The translations under genes were made by a program, and so were the position numbers. Positions 1-10,065 of a stretch of 64,000 nucleotides of DNA are shown in pieces. The first letter of the stretch is position 1, and each line of letters begins with the position of its first letter. The notes under the pieces are model-generated. The model had not been told where the DNA came from and ran no database searches. It worked only from the letters and a program-made list of their open reading frames with translations. This DNA comes from an uncultured Bacteroidales bacterium. Lineage in GTDB: Bacteria; Bacteroidota; Bacteroidia; Bacteroidales; Salinivirgaceae. The DNA is taken from assembly GCA_937981765.1 (NCBI GenBank), contig CALJOM010000007.1, positions 1 through 64,000 of the forward strand. Direction: 5' to 3'.

Positions 1-16
1 TTGCGTAAGTGGGTTA

Positions 17-56
17 GAAAAAAAACTCCCAACTTGTGGTATTAAGAAGGGAGTTT
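17..56 (-). terminator. Intrinsic terminator of tRNA-Arg(TCT)
   Basis: On the minus strand AAACTCCC (56-49) pairs perfectly with GGGAGTTT (30-23), and an uninterrupted T-run follows (plus-strand A's from 25 down to 18). It lies 15 bases past the tRNA 3' end, so it most likely ends that transcript. Confidence 0.8.
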
Positions 57-70
57 CTGGAATTGCGATG

Positions 71-144
71 TGATTCCGGCAGGATTCGAACCTGCGACCC
101 ACAGCTTAGAAGGCTGTTGCTCTATCCAGCTGAGCTACGGAACC
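71..144 (-). tRNA. tRNA-Arg, anticodon TCT
   Basis: The minus strand folds as a complete cloverleaf. The acceptor GGTTCCG pairs with CGGAATC, with discriminator A at 71. The anticodon stem ACAGC/GCTGT encloses the loop CTTCTAA, which gives anticodon TCT (reads AGA). The T-arm contains GGTTCGAATCC. CCA is not encoded. A -7 promoter box lies just upstream and a terminator just downstream, so it appears to be a single-gene unit. Confidence 0.96.
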
Positions 145-156
145 TTTTGTCGACCG

Positions 157-164
157 CAAAAATA
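157..164 (-). promoter_or_regulatory. -7 box for tRNA-Arg(TCT)
   Basis: The minus strand reads TATTTTTG, matching the Bacteroidota -7 consensus TAnnTTTG, 13 bases before the tRNA 5' end. I see no clear -33 TTTG at the usual distance. The box directly abuts the T-run of the preceding gene's terminator. Confidence 0.6.
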
Positions 165-199
165 CAAAAAAACGGTAAAACATTACATGCTTTACCGTT
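165..199 (-). terminator. Intrinsic terminator after the thioredoxin-fold pair
   Basis: A perfect 9-bp stem, AACGGTAAA (199-191 on the minus strand) with TTTACCGTT (179-171), has an 11-base loop and is followed by six T's. It lies 19 bases after the stop codon of the minus-strand gene ending at 218. Confidence 0.8.
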
Positions 200-217
200 T
201 TTTAATTTTTTATTGGG

Positions 218-820
218 TTATTTTTTCTTTTTGATGGTGCAGCCAATGGCTTTGGTTTCAGCTACAGGAACTTTTTTACCTGCTATTAAAGCGTTAACGG
301 CATCTTTCACAAAGGGCTGCCTAACCTTATCGGGGTTGTTGCTATTGTCGTCAATGGCACCGATGTATTTTACCCTGAGAGTTCCTTTTTCCCGTGCTAC
401 GACGTAGACATGGGGCGTTCGTGTTGCTCCGTATTTCGGGTAAACTTTTTGTCCTTCATCGAATAAGTAAGGAAACGGGAATTTCTTTTCGGCGGCCCTT
501 TCTTGCATCTTTTCGTAGCTATCCCGAGGTTCTACTTCTGGGTCGTTAGGGTTGATGGCTATAACCGGGTATCCTTTGGGGCGAAATTCGTTGTCAAGAG
601 CTATTATTCTATCTTCATAAGCAATGCTGTAAGGGCAATGGTTACAGGTAAATATAATGATAAACCCTTTAGCATCGGGATAGTTTGCCATGGAAACCAT
701 TTTCCCGTCGACATTTTTCAACGAAAAATCTTCAGCAATGTCGCCAATTTTGTACCCTTGACCAAGAGCGGTGAGGCTACTGAGGCTTAGAATAAGCACC
801 AATAATTTCAATGTTTTCAT
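218..820 (-). CDS. Exported thioredoxin-fold (AhpC/TSA-like) protein
   Basis: This 200-residue protein has an N-terminal signal peptide (about residues 1-20, hydrophobic core LLVLILSLSSLTAL, ending near ALGQG), so it should act in the periplasm. It has a redoxin-like fold with the active-site segment FTCNHCPYS, giving a CxxC pair at Cys59 and Cys62. This CNHCPY form belongs to a group of bacterial redoxin-domain proteins annotated only generally as thioredoxin family. The tail is lysine-rich. It is the second gene of a two-gene unit, starting 2 bases after the stop of the TlpA-like gene. A role in periplasmic thiol redox or peroxide handling is inferred; the substrate is unknown. Confidence 0.85.
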   Translation of the reverse strand: MKTLKLLVLILSLSSLTALGQGYKIGDIAEDFSLKNVDGKMVSMANYPDAKGFIIIFTCNHCPYSIAYEDRIIALDNEFRPKGYPVIAINPNDPEVEPRDSYEKMQERAAEKKFPFPYLFDEGQKVYPKYGATRTPHVYVVAREKGTLRVKYIGAIDDNSNNPDKVRQPFVKDAVNALIAGKKVPVAETKAIGCTIKKKK

Positions 821-822
821 AG

Positions 823-1308
823 TTACCAGGTTTTTAATTTGTTAATGTAGTTTGTTAATTGTTCTTTAGATAGTTGCCCCTCGTGGAATGTGTGTTTACC
901 ATTGGAGATAAACAGTGTAGCTGGTATAGAGCCCGACCAATTTTTATTCACCTTAGGAATCCAAACGTGGGAACGGTCTTGTCGAAGGAGCAAAACTTCA
1001 CAGCTAATGTTGTTTTTATGCACGAAAGGAAGTAAACGGCTGTTTAGTTGGTTTTCAAAATCCAGGCTAACAAGAATCAACCTAAATTTGTTTTTACTGT
1101 ATTTTTGATGTGCTGCAAGGAAGTAAGGTAACTCCTCCACACAAGGACTGCACCACGTAGCCCAGAAATTTATTACGTATAACGTATCGTTTTTCTTAGA
1201 AAGAAGCTTTTCAAAATCTTTGAAATCAACAACTTTGATACTTTTGCCCACAGAGCCTGGTGAAAACAATAGACTGAAAGCCAGAAGAAAAGAAACGAAT
1301 GATACCAT
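823..1308 (-). CDS. TlpA/ResA-like exported thioredoxin
   Basis: This 161-residue protein has a hydrophobic N-terminus (residues 2-16) acting as a signal peptide or anchor, followed by a thioredoxin fold. The redox site is ATWCSPCVEELPYF, with Cys53 and Cys56 as the CxxC pair and the conserved EELP that follows in TlpA/ResA proteins. It probably reduces or isomerises periplasmic disulfides. It is the first gene of the unit with the redoxin-like protein that starts 2 bases downstream. I found no clear TAnnTTTG box in front of it. A longer reading in another frame across 1173-1400 is an out-of-frame shadow. Confidence 0.85.
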   Translation of the reverse strand: MVSFVSFLLAFSLLFSPGSVGKSIKVVDFKDFEKLLSKKNDTLYVINFWATWCSPCVEELPYFLAAHQKYSKNKFRLILVSLDFENQLNSRLLPFVHKNNISCEVLLLRQDRSHVWIPKVNKNWSGSIPATLFISNGKHTFHEGQLSKEQLTNYINKLKTW

Positions 1309-1446
1309 TGCTGTTTTTTTTGAATAAACATCGAGTGCTTCAAATTGTTCAATAAAAAATTATTTACCAGAATGAACTTGCTGTTTTTTAGAAGAAACAA
1401 ATTTTTCTTTTTGTTTGATTGTTGTGAAATGGCTGTTTGAATTGGC

Positions 1447-1454
1447 TAACTTTG
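1447..1454 (+). promoter_or_regulatory. -7 box TAACTTTG upstream of a small ORF
   Basis: TAACTTTG is a full match to TAnnTTTG. A partial -33 element (TTGT, 1422-1425) lies 21 bases upstream. A transcript would begin near 1459 and cover the small ORF at 1475 and the hairpin at 1585-1632. Confidence 0.5.
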
Positions 1455-1474
1455 TAGCGTCTTCCTACCAAGGT

Positions 1475-1576
1475 ATGTGGGGAGAATTAGCTATATCGTT
1501 AGCCGTTGCAGTAACGCTATTTTTAAGACGGTTTATCAAAATTACCAATCATTCGATTGCATCCTTCAAAATGTAG
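1475..1576 (+). CDS. Possible small membrane protein (33 aa)
   Basis: This is an ATG-to-TAG frame of 33 codons. The N-terminal half is hydrophobic (MWGELAISLAVAVTLFL), followed by a basic patch (RRF, K), the pattern of a single-pass small membrane protein. A good -7 box lies 21 bases before the ATG. No family is recognised. It is short enough to occur by chance, and the case rests only on the promoter position and the hydrophobic/basic pattern. Confidence 0.3.
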   Translation: MWGELAISLAVAVTLFLRRFIKITNHSIASFKM

Positions 1577-1584
1577 TAAAAAAG

Positions 1585-1632
1585 AGAGCTGCAACGTTAT
1601 AGGGAGGGACAGGGAACAGGTGTTGCAGCTCT
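1585..1632. other. Strong inverted repeat, terminator-like on the minus strand
   Basis: AGAGCTGCAAC (1585-1595) and GTTGCAGCTCT (1622-1632) form a perfect 11-bp stem around a purine-rich loop of about 26 bases (GGGAGGGACAGGG on the plus strand). On the minus strand the stem is followed by CTTTTTTAC, an intrinsic-terminator pattern, but no minus-strand gene lies directly upstream. On the plus strand there is no T-run. It may end a non-coding minus-strand transcript or be a structured element of the plus-strand transcript. Confidence 0.5.
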
Positions 1633-1765
1633 GTTGAAAAAGTCAGCTAAATTGTTCAAAAGTTGTTGGGCAATTGAAACATACAGCTAAGGAAAATCAC
1701 ACATTGTGCCAAAATTGCATAAGTGTTAATTATCAACGTATTACAATAAATGTACGTAAAATCAT

Positions 1766-1783
1766 GTGTTCATTTACGAACAC
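1766..1783. promoter_or_regulatory. Palindrome upstream of ligA, possible operator
   Basis: GTGTTC ATTTAC GAACAC is a perfect 6-bp inverted repeat with a 6-base spacer. It lies about 20 bases upstream of the ligA -33 element, a usual place for a dimeric regulator site. No regulator is identified. Confidence 0.3.
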
Positions 1784-1803
1784 CTCCCTGTTCGGATTGT
1801 AAC

Positions 1804-1834
1804 TTGGGAAATTGAACCAAATCCCATACTTTTG
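1804..1834 (+). promoter_or_regulatory. ligA promoter
   Basis: TTGG (1804-1807), a 19-base spacer and TACTTTTG (1827-1834) fit the Bacteroidota -33/-7 layout with one mismatch in the -33 element. The start site would be near 1839, leaving a leader of about 22 bases to the ligA ATG. Confidence 0.6.
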
Positions 1835-1854
1835 ATGAAACAATAAAAATGTGA

Positions 1855-3860
<2,006 letters not shown>

Positions 3861-3861
<1 letters not shown>

Positions 3862-4505
3862 TGAATCCAAAGCAAAAAGCAGAATTCTTTGTACAATACT
3901 TTACTCGAACCTTACCGGAACCCAGCACAGAACTAACATATCAAACCCCCTTTCAATTGTTGGTGGCTGTTGTACTGTCGGCACAATGCACCGACAAGCG
4001 TGTTAATACAATTACCAAGAAGCTTTTTACACGGTTTCCCGATGTTTATAAAATGTCGAGCGCAACCATAGAAGAAATTTACGAGGAGATAAAAAGCTGT
4101 TCGTACCCCAATTCTAAAGCTCGCTATATTAGTGAGATTGCCCGGATGGTTGTTTCCAAATTCAACGGAGTAGTCCCACAGACGGTTGATGAACTTCAGT
4201 TGCTGCCGGGGGTTGGACGTAAAACGGCCAACGTTGTTGTTTCAGTCTTATATCAGCAACCAGCAATGCCTGTTGATACTCATGTTTTTCGTGTTGCTGC
4301 AAGAATTGGTTTAACTAATGGTGCCAAGAATCCCCTACAGGCTGAAAAACAATTAGTTCAGATTTTTGATGGAAATATATTGCACAAAGCACATCACTGG
4401 TTAATTCTGCATGGCCGTTATGTTTGCAAGGCGCGAAAACCTAATTGTTCCCAATGTGGATTAACCACCATTTGCGATTATTTCCAGAATCTGGCTGAAA
4501 ACTGA
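3861..4505 (+). CDS. nth: Endonuclease III, DNA glycosylase/AP lyase
   Basis: This 214-residue Nth removes oxidised pyrimidines in base excision repair. The helix-hairpin-helix LLPGVGRKTANVV carries the catalytic Lys, and the catalytic Asp is in PVDTHVFRV. The C-terminal [4Fe-4S] loop has the standard spacing C-x6-C-x2-C-x5-C (CKARKPNCSQCGLTTIC). I choose ATG 3861, which overlaps the ligA stop as TGATG, rather than the TTG three bases earlier. Co-transcription with ligA is likely. Confidence 0.97.
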
Positions 4506-4590
4506 GTATGTGTTTTTTCTTCTTTTGCTAAAAATTATAAATGGGCAGGTGGTTAGTGAAAAACTGCACGTTTTATGAGGCCAATGTTTA

Positions 4591-5193
4591 CTATCCTTCC
4601 GAAAGTTCAACACCGTAGATTTTTTCCAACCGTGATGAAATTCGTTGAAAATCGGATTTGGGAATTTTCAGCTTTAACACACAATCGGTAAGCATCTCCT
4701 GATAAATGATTTCCAGCTCCTCGTCTTTAATAATTCGCATAACTTCCCCCAAATGTTGATAGGAAAAACGTAGAGTTAAGCCAGTGGTTTCTTTTAGGGT
4801 AAAAATTTCAGCGTTTAGTATCGCATTAGCAGCTGCAGTGCGGTAAGCGTTTATTAATCCGGGAACTCCCAATTTAGTTCCACCAAAATAACGTACCACT
4901 ACAATAAGAAGCCCCGTAAGTCCGTAGCTTTGAATTTGTCCCAGTACAGGAGGACCGCTACTATTGGAAGGTTCTCCGTCATCACTGCAGCGAGCAATAG
5001 ATTTTTCCGTCCCGATTTTGAAGGCATAAACATGATGTTCAGCATCGTAATATTTTTTTTTTAGCTGATGCAGATGTTCCTTAACTTCCGACTCCGACGA
5101 TACAGGAAAAGCAAACGCTAAAAATTTGCTGCCTTTTTCTTTGTATACACCTTGCGATGGAGACTTTATGGTTCGAAATTCCCCTTCATTCAT
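4591..5193 (-). CDS. YigZ/IMPACT family protein (UPF0029)
   Basis: This 200-residue protein of the YigZ/IMPACT family has the hallmark N-terminal segment RCSDDGEPSNSSGPPVL followed by VVVRYFGGTKLGVPGLI, then a C-terminal ferredoxin-like domain (about 135-200). Eukaryotic IMPACT affects translation control, while the bacterial role is not settled. A -7 box (TATATTTG, minus strand, 5201-5208) lies so close to the ATG that the leader would be only a few bases. It is convergent with nth and divergent from the SpoIIE sensor gene. Confidence 0.92.
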   Translation of the reverse strand: MNEGEFRTIKSPSQGVYKEKGSKFLAFAFPVSSESEVKEHLHQLKKKYYDAEHHVYAFKIGTEKSIARCSDDGEPSNSSGPPVLGQIQSYGLTGLLIVVVRYFGGTKLGVPGLINAYRTAAANAILNAEIFTLKETTGLTLRFSYQHLGEVMRIIKDEELEIIYQEMLTDCVLKLKIPKSDFQRISSRLEKIYGVELSEG

Positions 5194-5200
5194 AGCATTG

Positions 5201-5208
5201 CAAATATA
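5201..5208 (-). promoter_or_regulatory. -7 box of the YigZ-like gene
   Basis: The minus strand reads TATATTTG, a full TAnnTTTG match whose last G is 7 bases before the A of the ATG. Transcription would begin about 2-3 bases upstream of the start codon, giving a near-leaderless mRNA. Confidence 0.5.
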
Positions 5209-5285
5209 ATAATTGTTTAAAAAATATATTTTTCATCCATATGAAAAAAAAGAAAAACAGATTATGAATTATGCGTACATTTATG

Positions 5286-5293
5286 TATCTTTG
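5286..5293 (+). promoter_or_regulatory. -7 box of the SpoIIE sensor gene
   Basis: TATCTTTG matches TAnnTTTG. A start site near 5298 supports translation from ATG 5309 rather than TTG 5303. A convincing -33 TTTG is not seen. Confidence 0.55.
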
Positions 5294-5308
5294 TGAAAAG
5301 GGTTGGTA

Positions 5309-8300
5309 ATGGGTTCGAAAGTTGTTATAAGTTTTTTATTATGCCCTTTGTTTTTTCGGATAATTTTCGGGGCGCAACTACTGGGAAGCAGTTCCGAAGA
5401 TAGCCGCTTTCGAATATCGCAATTGCCAAAGACTTTAGCAAAAGGGAAAACTTATCCATTGGTAGCAGAAAATGGCAAAGACACTGAAACGAAATTTTTC
5501 TATCCAACTCCCAAACCGTCATTTGTTGTACCATTAACCAACCTTCGTGAAACAGTTGAACCTGGAAAAGGAACAGTTTATTTGCCAAGAGTTTATATTT
5601 ACCCGGAGAATCTAAACTTTGCTGTATTTGGTAACGATACAATTTTTAATCCAGTTGCCATTAAACCCCAAATCCCCGCTGTAAAAACAATAAAACCACA
5701 AAAAAGAGATTATTCGCTGTTCGACATCCGGTTTTTAGACGTGGAACAAGGGTTTCCGTCTTCGTATGTGCTGTGTGCGTTTAAGGATCAAAGCGGAGCT
5801 CTTTGGCTTGGATTGAACGATGAGGGAGTGGTTCGATATAATGGTTCTATTATGCAGCATTTTTCTCCGAAAAGCGGGTTCCCTTTAAAATCGGTGCGTT
5901 CTGTTATTCAAACCAGAAAGGGAGATTATTGGTTTGGTAGTTTTGAGGAAGGTGCCGTTTTTTACAATGGAAATCTGTTTTATCGATATACAAAGAATCA
6001 AGGATTACCCGACAACACCATTTACGATATTTATGAAGATTCCGAAGGAGCAATCTGGCTTGCAACTGGTAATGGCTTATGTTGCATTAAAGAAAACTCA
6101 GTTATTGTTTACGGACAAAACGAGGGATTACGAAATTCATCACTTCGCTCTATTGCATCCGACGCAAATGGCAATCTATGGCTTGGAACGTGGGGTGGAA
6201 AATTCTGTTCCTTCAACGGGAATAGTTTCACCTATTTTTCGCTGCAAAAATTACCTATCTCAGACAACGTTTTGAAAATCAATTTTGATAAAAAAAACAA
6301 TACCCTTTGGTTAGTTTTTCATACAGAGCATTATGCACGAATTAAAAACGATACCCTATATGTTTATAAACTCCCAGTTGGTGAACGAGTTCGATTTAAA
6401 GACATAGCTATTGATGAAAACGGATATCCGTATTTAGCTACTTCCAACAATGGTATTTTTTATGTAAAAGATTCCGTTATTACACACTTTTCTCCAGACA
6501 ACGGTTTAAGCCACCGCGATATTTCTGTAGTGTTTAAAATTGATGGTGGAAGCATTGCTGCCGGAACAAGGGGAGGAGGGCTAAATTTACTTAATCTATA
6601 CTCTTTCCGACATTACACCGAAGAACTCGGATTTAAAAATTCTTTGGTATTTGCAATTACAGAAGACAAATCAGGCAATCTCTGGTTTGGAACCGAAACC
6701 GATGGCCTTATACGCTATAAAAAGCATAAAGTGGAATATTATACCAACAAAGGAGGCTTAACCAGCGATATTATTCTTACATTAACATCAGTCAATAATA
6801 ATAATGAATTATGGCTTGGTGGATGGAAAGCCGGTGTTATGAAAGTTAGTAATGGAATTATAACCCGATTTTTATCGGATGATGGACTAACCGACCTTAA
6901 CGTAGTTTCCACCTTTTTAGATGAGAAGCAAAACCTATGGATAGGTACCTGGGGTGGAGGTGCTTTTTTGTATGATGGTAAATACATAAGCCCCATCAAC
7001 GAAACAATAGGCGTGGATAATCCAAACGTTTTTGATTTTCAGACCGATGTGTTAGGGAATGTTTGGATTGCCACTGAAAACGGAGGATTATTTTGCATTT
7101 ATACCATTGATCGTGATACTAGATTGGTTTATACATATCTGCACACTCATGGATTAGAAACTGAGTTCTTTAATTGTATCGCAAAGGATAGATACAACAA
7201 TCTCTGGTTTGGGGCCCATCATAATGGTGGCCTTTACGTTTTGACCGAAGAAGAACAGAGAAAAAATCCGGAAAACTTAAAATTTGTACGTGTAAATCTT
7301 AATCGTAACGATATAAACCAATCAATTCAAAGTATTGTATTTGATAAGTTTGATAGACTCTGGGCTGGCACCGACCGTGGCTTATTATGTCTTCCTAAAC
7401 TTTATCAAAATCAGCAGCTGAACTTATCGGAAGATATTCCAATTATAGTGTTTGGAACCGAAAATGGACTTCGTGGACTCGATTTTTTCCGAAAAGCTTT
7501 ATACATAGACCAAGAAGGAACCCTTTGGATGGGAACCGGCAAATGTTTGTCGGCAATAGATGTGGAGCATTTAGGAGCATCGCATTCTATTCCACTGCCA
7601 GAAATAAATATGGTTTACATTAAAGGAAACTATGTCGATTTTTCATCGTTGCACTCCATGTCATTGCCAGAAGGCAGCGATTTGGCAAAAATAAAGTTTA
7701 ATGGAGTTCAACCTTTCACCAATTTACCAAAAGAACTGGTAGTCCCTTTTGTTATGAACCATTTAACCTTCTTTTTTTCAGCTACTGAAATCAATTACCA
7801 AGCCAACGTTCAATATCAGGTTCGGTTGGATGGCTTTGAAGATGAGTGGATTAATATCGCCGAAAACAAAATCGACTTTAGAAACCTTCCCGCGGGGCAT
7901 TACACATTCCAGGTAAGAGCAAAAGGAATTTCGGGCGATTGGAGTATACCAGCCCAATTTTCGTTCAGAGTGTTGCCACCGTTTTGGGCAACTTGGTATG
8001 CAATTCTCTTTTATGCATTAGTCTTTGTTGGTGCCGTTCTTGGATTTAACCAATTCCGGTCGAAACAATTAATCAAAAAACAAAAAGAATTGCAATATTT
8101 AGTAAATCATAAAACACACGAACTTTCGCAAAAAAACGAAGAACTCAATCAGCTTTTACACGAAGTTTCGCTCCAACGCGATGAAATTGAACAGCAGCGC
8201 GACATGGTTTTTCAACAAAAAGAGGAGTTAGAAAAAATCCACCATGAATTAACCCAAAGTATCGATTACGCTGTTCGAATTCAACGATCATTGATTTCAG

Positions 8301-8995
8301 GACGAGAAGACCTGACCATTCGATTCCCGGAGAATTTTATACTCTACATGCCTAAGGATAAGGTATCGGGTGACTTTTATTTTTCGGCGTTTATAGATAA
8401 TATCGATATAATTGCTGTTGCCGATTGCACCGGTCATGGTGTTCCAGGAGCCTTCATGAGCCTGTTGGGAATAACACTAGTGAGAGAGATTGTTAAAAAA
8501 GATGGGATTACTGATACAGCAATGATTCTTACGCTTTTGCGACAGGAGATAATAACTGTTTTGCGGCAGGAATTAACACCCGAGTCGCAGAAAGATGGGA
8601 TGGATATTTCCATAGTTGCTATTGATAAAAACGCCAAAACTATTCAATATTCAGGTGCGCATCAATCGATTTATCATGTTCATAGAGCTAATTTGGTTGA
8701 ATATAAGGGCGATTGGACAACTGTTTCGGTACATCCGAAAATGATACCATTCAATTCTAAAATTTTCCCTTATCAACCGGGTGATATACTTTACCTTTTT
8801 ACCGATGGTTTTGCCGATCAATTTGCTCAAAATGGTCATCAAAAAATTAAAAGCACCGGATTTAAAGAAATGTTGATGAAAAGCCTCTATTTGCCGATGG
8901 ACAAACAGGGTGCTCAATTACGTAAATATTTTGAACAATGGAAAGGCGATTATCCTCAGATTGACGATGTTACTGTACTAGGGGTTAAACTCTAG
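5309..8995 (+). CDS. Two-component-type periplasmic sensor fused to a SpoIIE phosphatase
   Basis: This is a giant signalling protein of 1228 residues. After a signal peptide (ending near FGAQ) come about a dozen Reg_prop beta-propeller repeats (motifs such as NLWLGTWGG, NLWFGTETDG, NLWIGTWGG; about 130-760), which would form two propellers in the periplasm. A Y_Y_Y domain follows (about 820-890), then one membrane helix (about 895-915), a cytoplasmic coiled coil (about 920-990) and a SpoIIE/PP2C-type Ser/Thr phosphatase (about 1005-1228). The phosphatase keeps its metal-binding motifs GDFYF, ADCTGHGVPGAF, FTDGFADQF and DDVTV. In most Reg_prop sensors the output is a histidine kinase; here it is a phosphatase. 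The ligand and target are unknown. Confidence 0.92.
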   Translation: MGSKVVISFLLCPLFFRIIFGAQLLGSSSEDSRFRISQLPKTLAKGKTYPLVAENGKDTETKFFYPTPKPSFVVPLTNLRETVEPGKGTVYLPRVYIYPENLNFAVFGNDTIFNPVAIKPQIPAVKTIKPQKRDYSLFDIRFLDVEQGFPSSYVLCAFKDQSGALWLGLNDEGVVRYNGSIMQHFSPKSGFPLKSVRSVIQTRKGDYWFGSFEEGAVFYNGNLFYRYTKNQGLPDNTIYDIYEDSEGAIWLATGNGLCCIKENSVIVYGQNEGLRNSSLRSIASDANGNLWLGTWGGKFCSFNGNSFTYFSLQKLPISDNVLKINFDKKNNTLWLVFHTEHYARIKNDTLYVYKLPVGERVRFKDIAIDENGYPYLATSNNGIFYVKDSVITHFSPDNGLSHRDISVVFKIDGGSIAAGTRGGGLNLLNLYSFRHYTEELGFKNSLVFAITEDKSGNLWFGTETDGLIRYKKHKVEYYTNKGGLTSDIILTLTSVNNNNELWLGGWKAGVMKVSNGIITRFLSDDGLTDLNVVSTFLDEKQNLWIGTWGGGAFLYDGKYISPINETIGVDNPNVFDFQTDVLGNVWIATENGGLFCIYTIDRDTRLVYTYLHTHGLETEFFNCIAKDRYNNLWFGAHHNGGLYVLTEEEQRKNPENLKFVRVNLNRNDINQSIQSIVFDKFDRLWAGTDRGLLCLPKLYQNQQLNLSEDIPIIVFGTENGLRGLDFFRKALYIDQEGTLWMGTGKCLSAIDVEHLGASHSIPLPEINMVYIKGNYVDFSSLHSMSLPEGSDLAKIKFNGVQPFTNLPKELVVPFVMNHLTFFFSATEINYQANVQYQVRLDGFEDEWINIAENKIDFRNLPAGHYTFQVRAKGISGDWSIPAQFSFRVLPPFWATWYAILFYALVFVGAVLGFNQFRSKQLIKKQKELQYLVNHKTHELSQKNEELNQLLHEVSLQRDEIEQQRDMVFQQKEELEKIHHELTQSIDYAVRIQRSLISGREDLTIRFPENFILYMPKDKVSGDFYFSAFIDNIDIIAVADCTGHGVPGAFMSLLGITLVREIVKKDGITDTAMILTLLRQEIITVLRQELTPESQKDGMDISIVAIDKNAKTIQYSGAHQSIYHVHRANLVEYKGDWTTVSVHPKMIPFNSKIFPYQPGDILYLFTDGFADQFAQNGHQKIKSTGFKEMLMKSLYLPMDKQGAQLRKYFEQWKGDYPQIDDVTVLGVKL

Positions 8996-9005
8996 CCTTT
9001 TATCG

Positions 9006-10061
9006 TTATTTTGACTTATAATTAGTTTCTCCTACAAATCCTCCTCCGATTAAAAAATTGTTTTTGTAAAGCGCCACTCCCTGCCCGGGAGCAACTGACC
9101 ATTCGGGCGTTTTTAAACGTAACAAAAATCCCTCTTTATTTGGAACAACAGTTCCAAAAACAGCCTTGCCTCGATATCGAACCCTAATTTCCAGCAAGGT
9201 ATGCTCAAATTCAATCGGGAAATTTAAAACCGCTTTTTCCAAAAGGAAACAATCTTTGAATAGCGATGGGAAATCCGATAGGATTATGGAATGGTTAGTC
9301 GCATCAATTTTGTTCACAAACAACGGTTTATTAGCTTTTATTCCAAGTCCTTTTCGTTGGCCGACAGTGTAGTAGGCTATTCCTTTGTGTCGGCCAAGCC
9401 AAGTTCCGTGCAAATCGTAAAACGCACCCTCAGGAATATTTATGTTTCGTTGCTTTGCTATGTTTTTAATAAAAAGCCGATAATCATGCTGAATAAAACA
9501 TAAGCCGGTACTGGTTTTTTCTTTTTTCAGCCAACCAAGGCCATAGGTTTGAGCTTTGTGAACTATTTCGCTCTTCGGTAGGCTTCCTAATGGAAAGAGG
9601 CATTTGTTTACTTGCTGTGGTGTAAGGTGCCATAGAAAAAAACTTTGGTCTTTATTCGGATCGAACGCTTTTTTAAGAAGCGTATGCCCCGAAAGATGAC
9701 TTTTTACGACATAATGGCCTGTGGCGCAAAAATCACAATCTAATTGTTTTGCCATGGAAAAGAGCCATGGCCATTTGATGGTTTGGTTGCAGCGAAGGCA
9801 TGGGTTGGGAGTTCTTCCTTTTAGGTATTCGTAGAAAAAATAGTCAATTACTTGTTGCGAGAATGTTTCTTTCAAATCAACAGTATGATGTTGTATTCCA
9901 AGCTGCCGTACAACTTTTTCAGCCCTTTCAGCACCGGAGTAGTTGGTGTCGAAAATCATGGTTATGCCTATGGGGGTGTACCCCTGCTCGGCCAGCAAAA
10001 TTGCTGCTACAGAGCTGTCGATTCCGCCGCTCATACCCACCAGAACCTTTGAATTGGCCAT
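9006..10061 (-). CDS. mnmA: tRNA-specific 2-thiouridylase
   Basis: MnmA (351 aa) makes 2-thiouridine at wobble position 34 of Lys, Glu and Gln tRNAs. The PP-loop GMSGGIDSSVAA is at residues 9-20. The two catalytic cysteines lie in NPCLRCN and in TGLCFIQH, and the C-terminal beta-barrel domain includes YYTVGQRKGLGI. It is last in a minus-strand run behind an SDR gene, with a 4-base gap. Some Bacteroidota carry two MnmA-like proteins, and this window does not show whether this is the only one. Confidence 0.96.
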   Translation of the reverse strand: MANSKVLVGMSGGIDSSVAAILLAEQGYTPIGITMIFDTNYSGAERAEKVVRQLGIQHHTVDLKETFSQQVIDYFFYEYLKGRTPNPCLRCNQTIKWPWLFSMAKQLDCDFCATGHYVVKSHLSGHTLLKKAFDPNKDQSFFLWHLTPQQVNKCLFPLGSLPKSEIVHKAQTYGLGWLKKEKTSTGLCFIQHDYRLFIKNIAKQRNINIPEGAFYDLHGTWLGRHKGIAYYTVGQRKGLGIKANKPLFVNKIDATNHSIILSDFPSLFKDCFLLEKAVLNFPIEFEHTLLEIRVRYRGKAVFGTVVPNKEGFLLRLKTPEWSVAPGQGVALYKNNFLIGGGFVGETNYKSK

Positions 10062-10065
10062 AGAG

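Noticed and set aside
36-407. 123-residue plus-strand ORF beginning across tRNA-Arg(TCT)
   Set aside because: Its first part is the antisense translation of the tRNA (the familiar SGRIRTCDPQLRRLL pattern) and the rest is antisense to the thioredoxin-fold gene.
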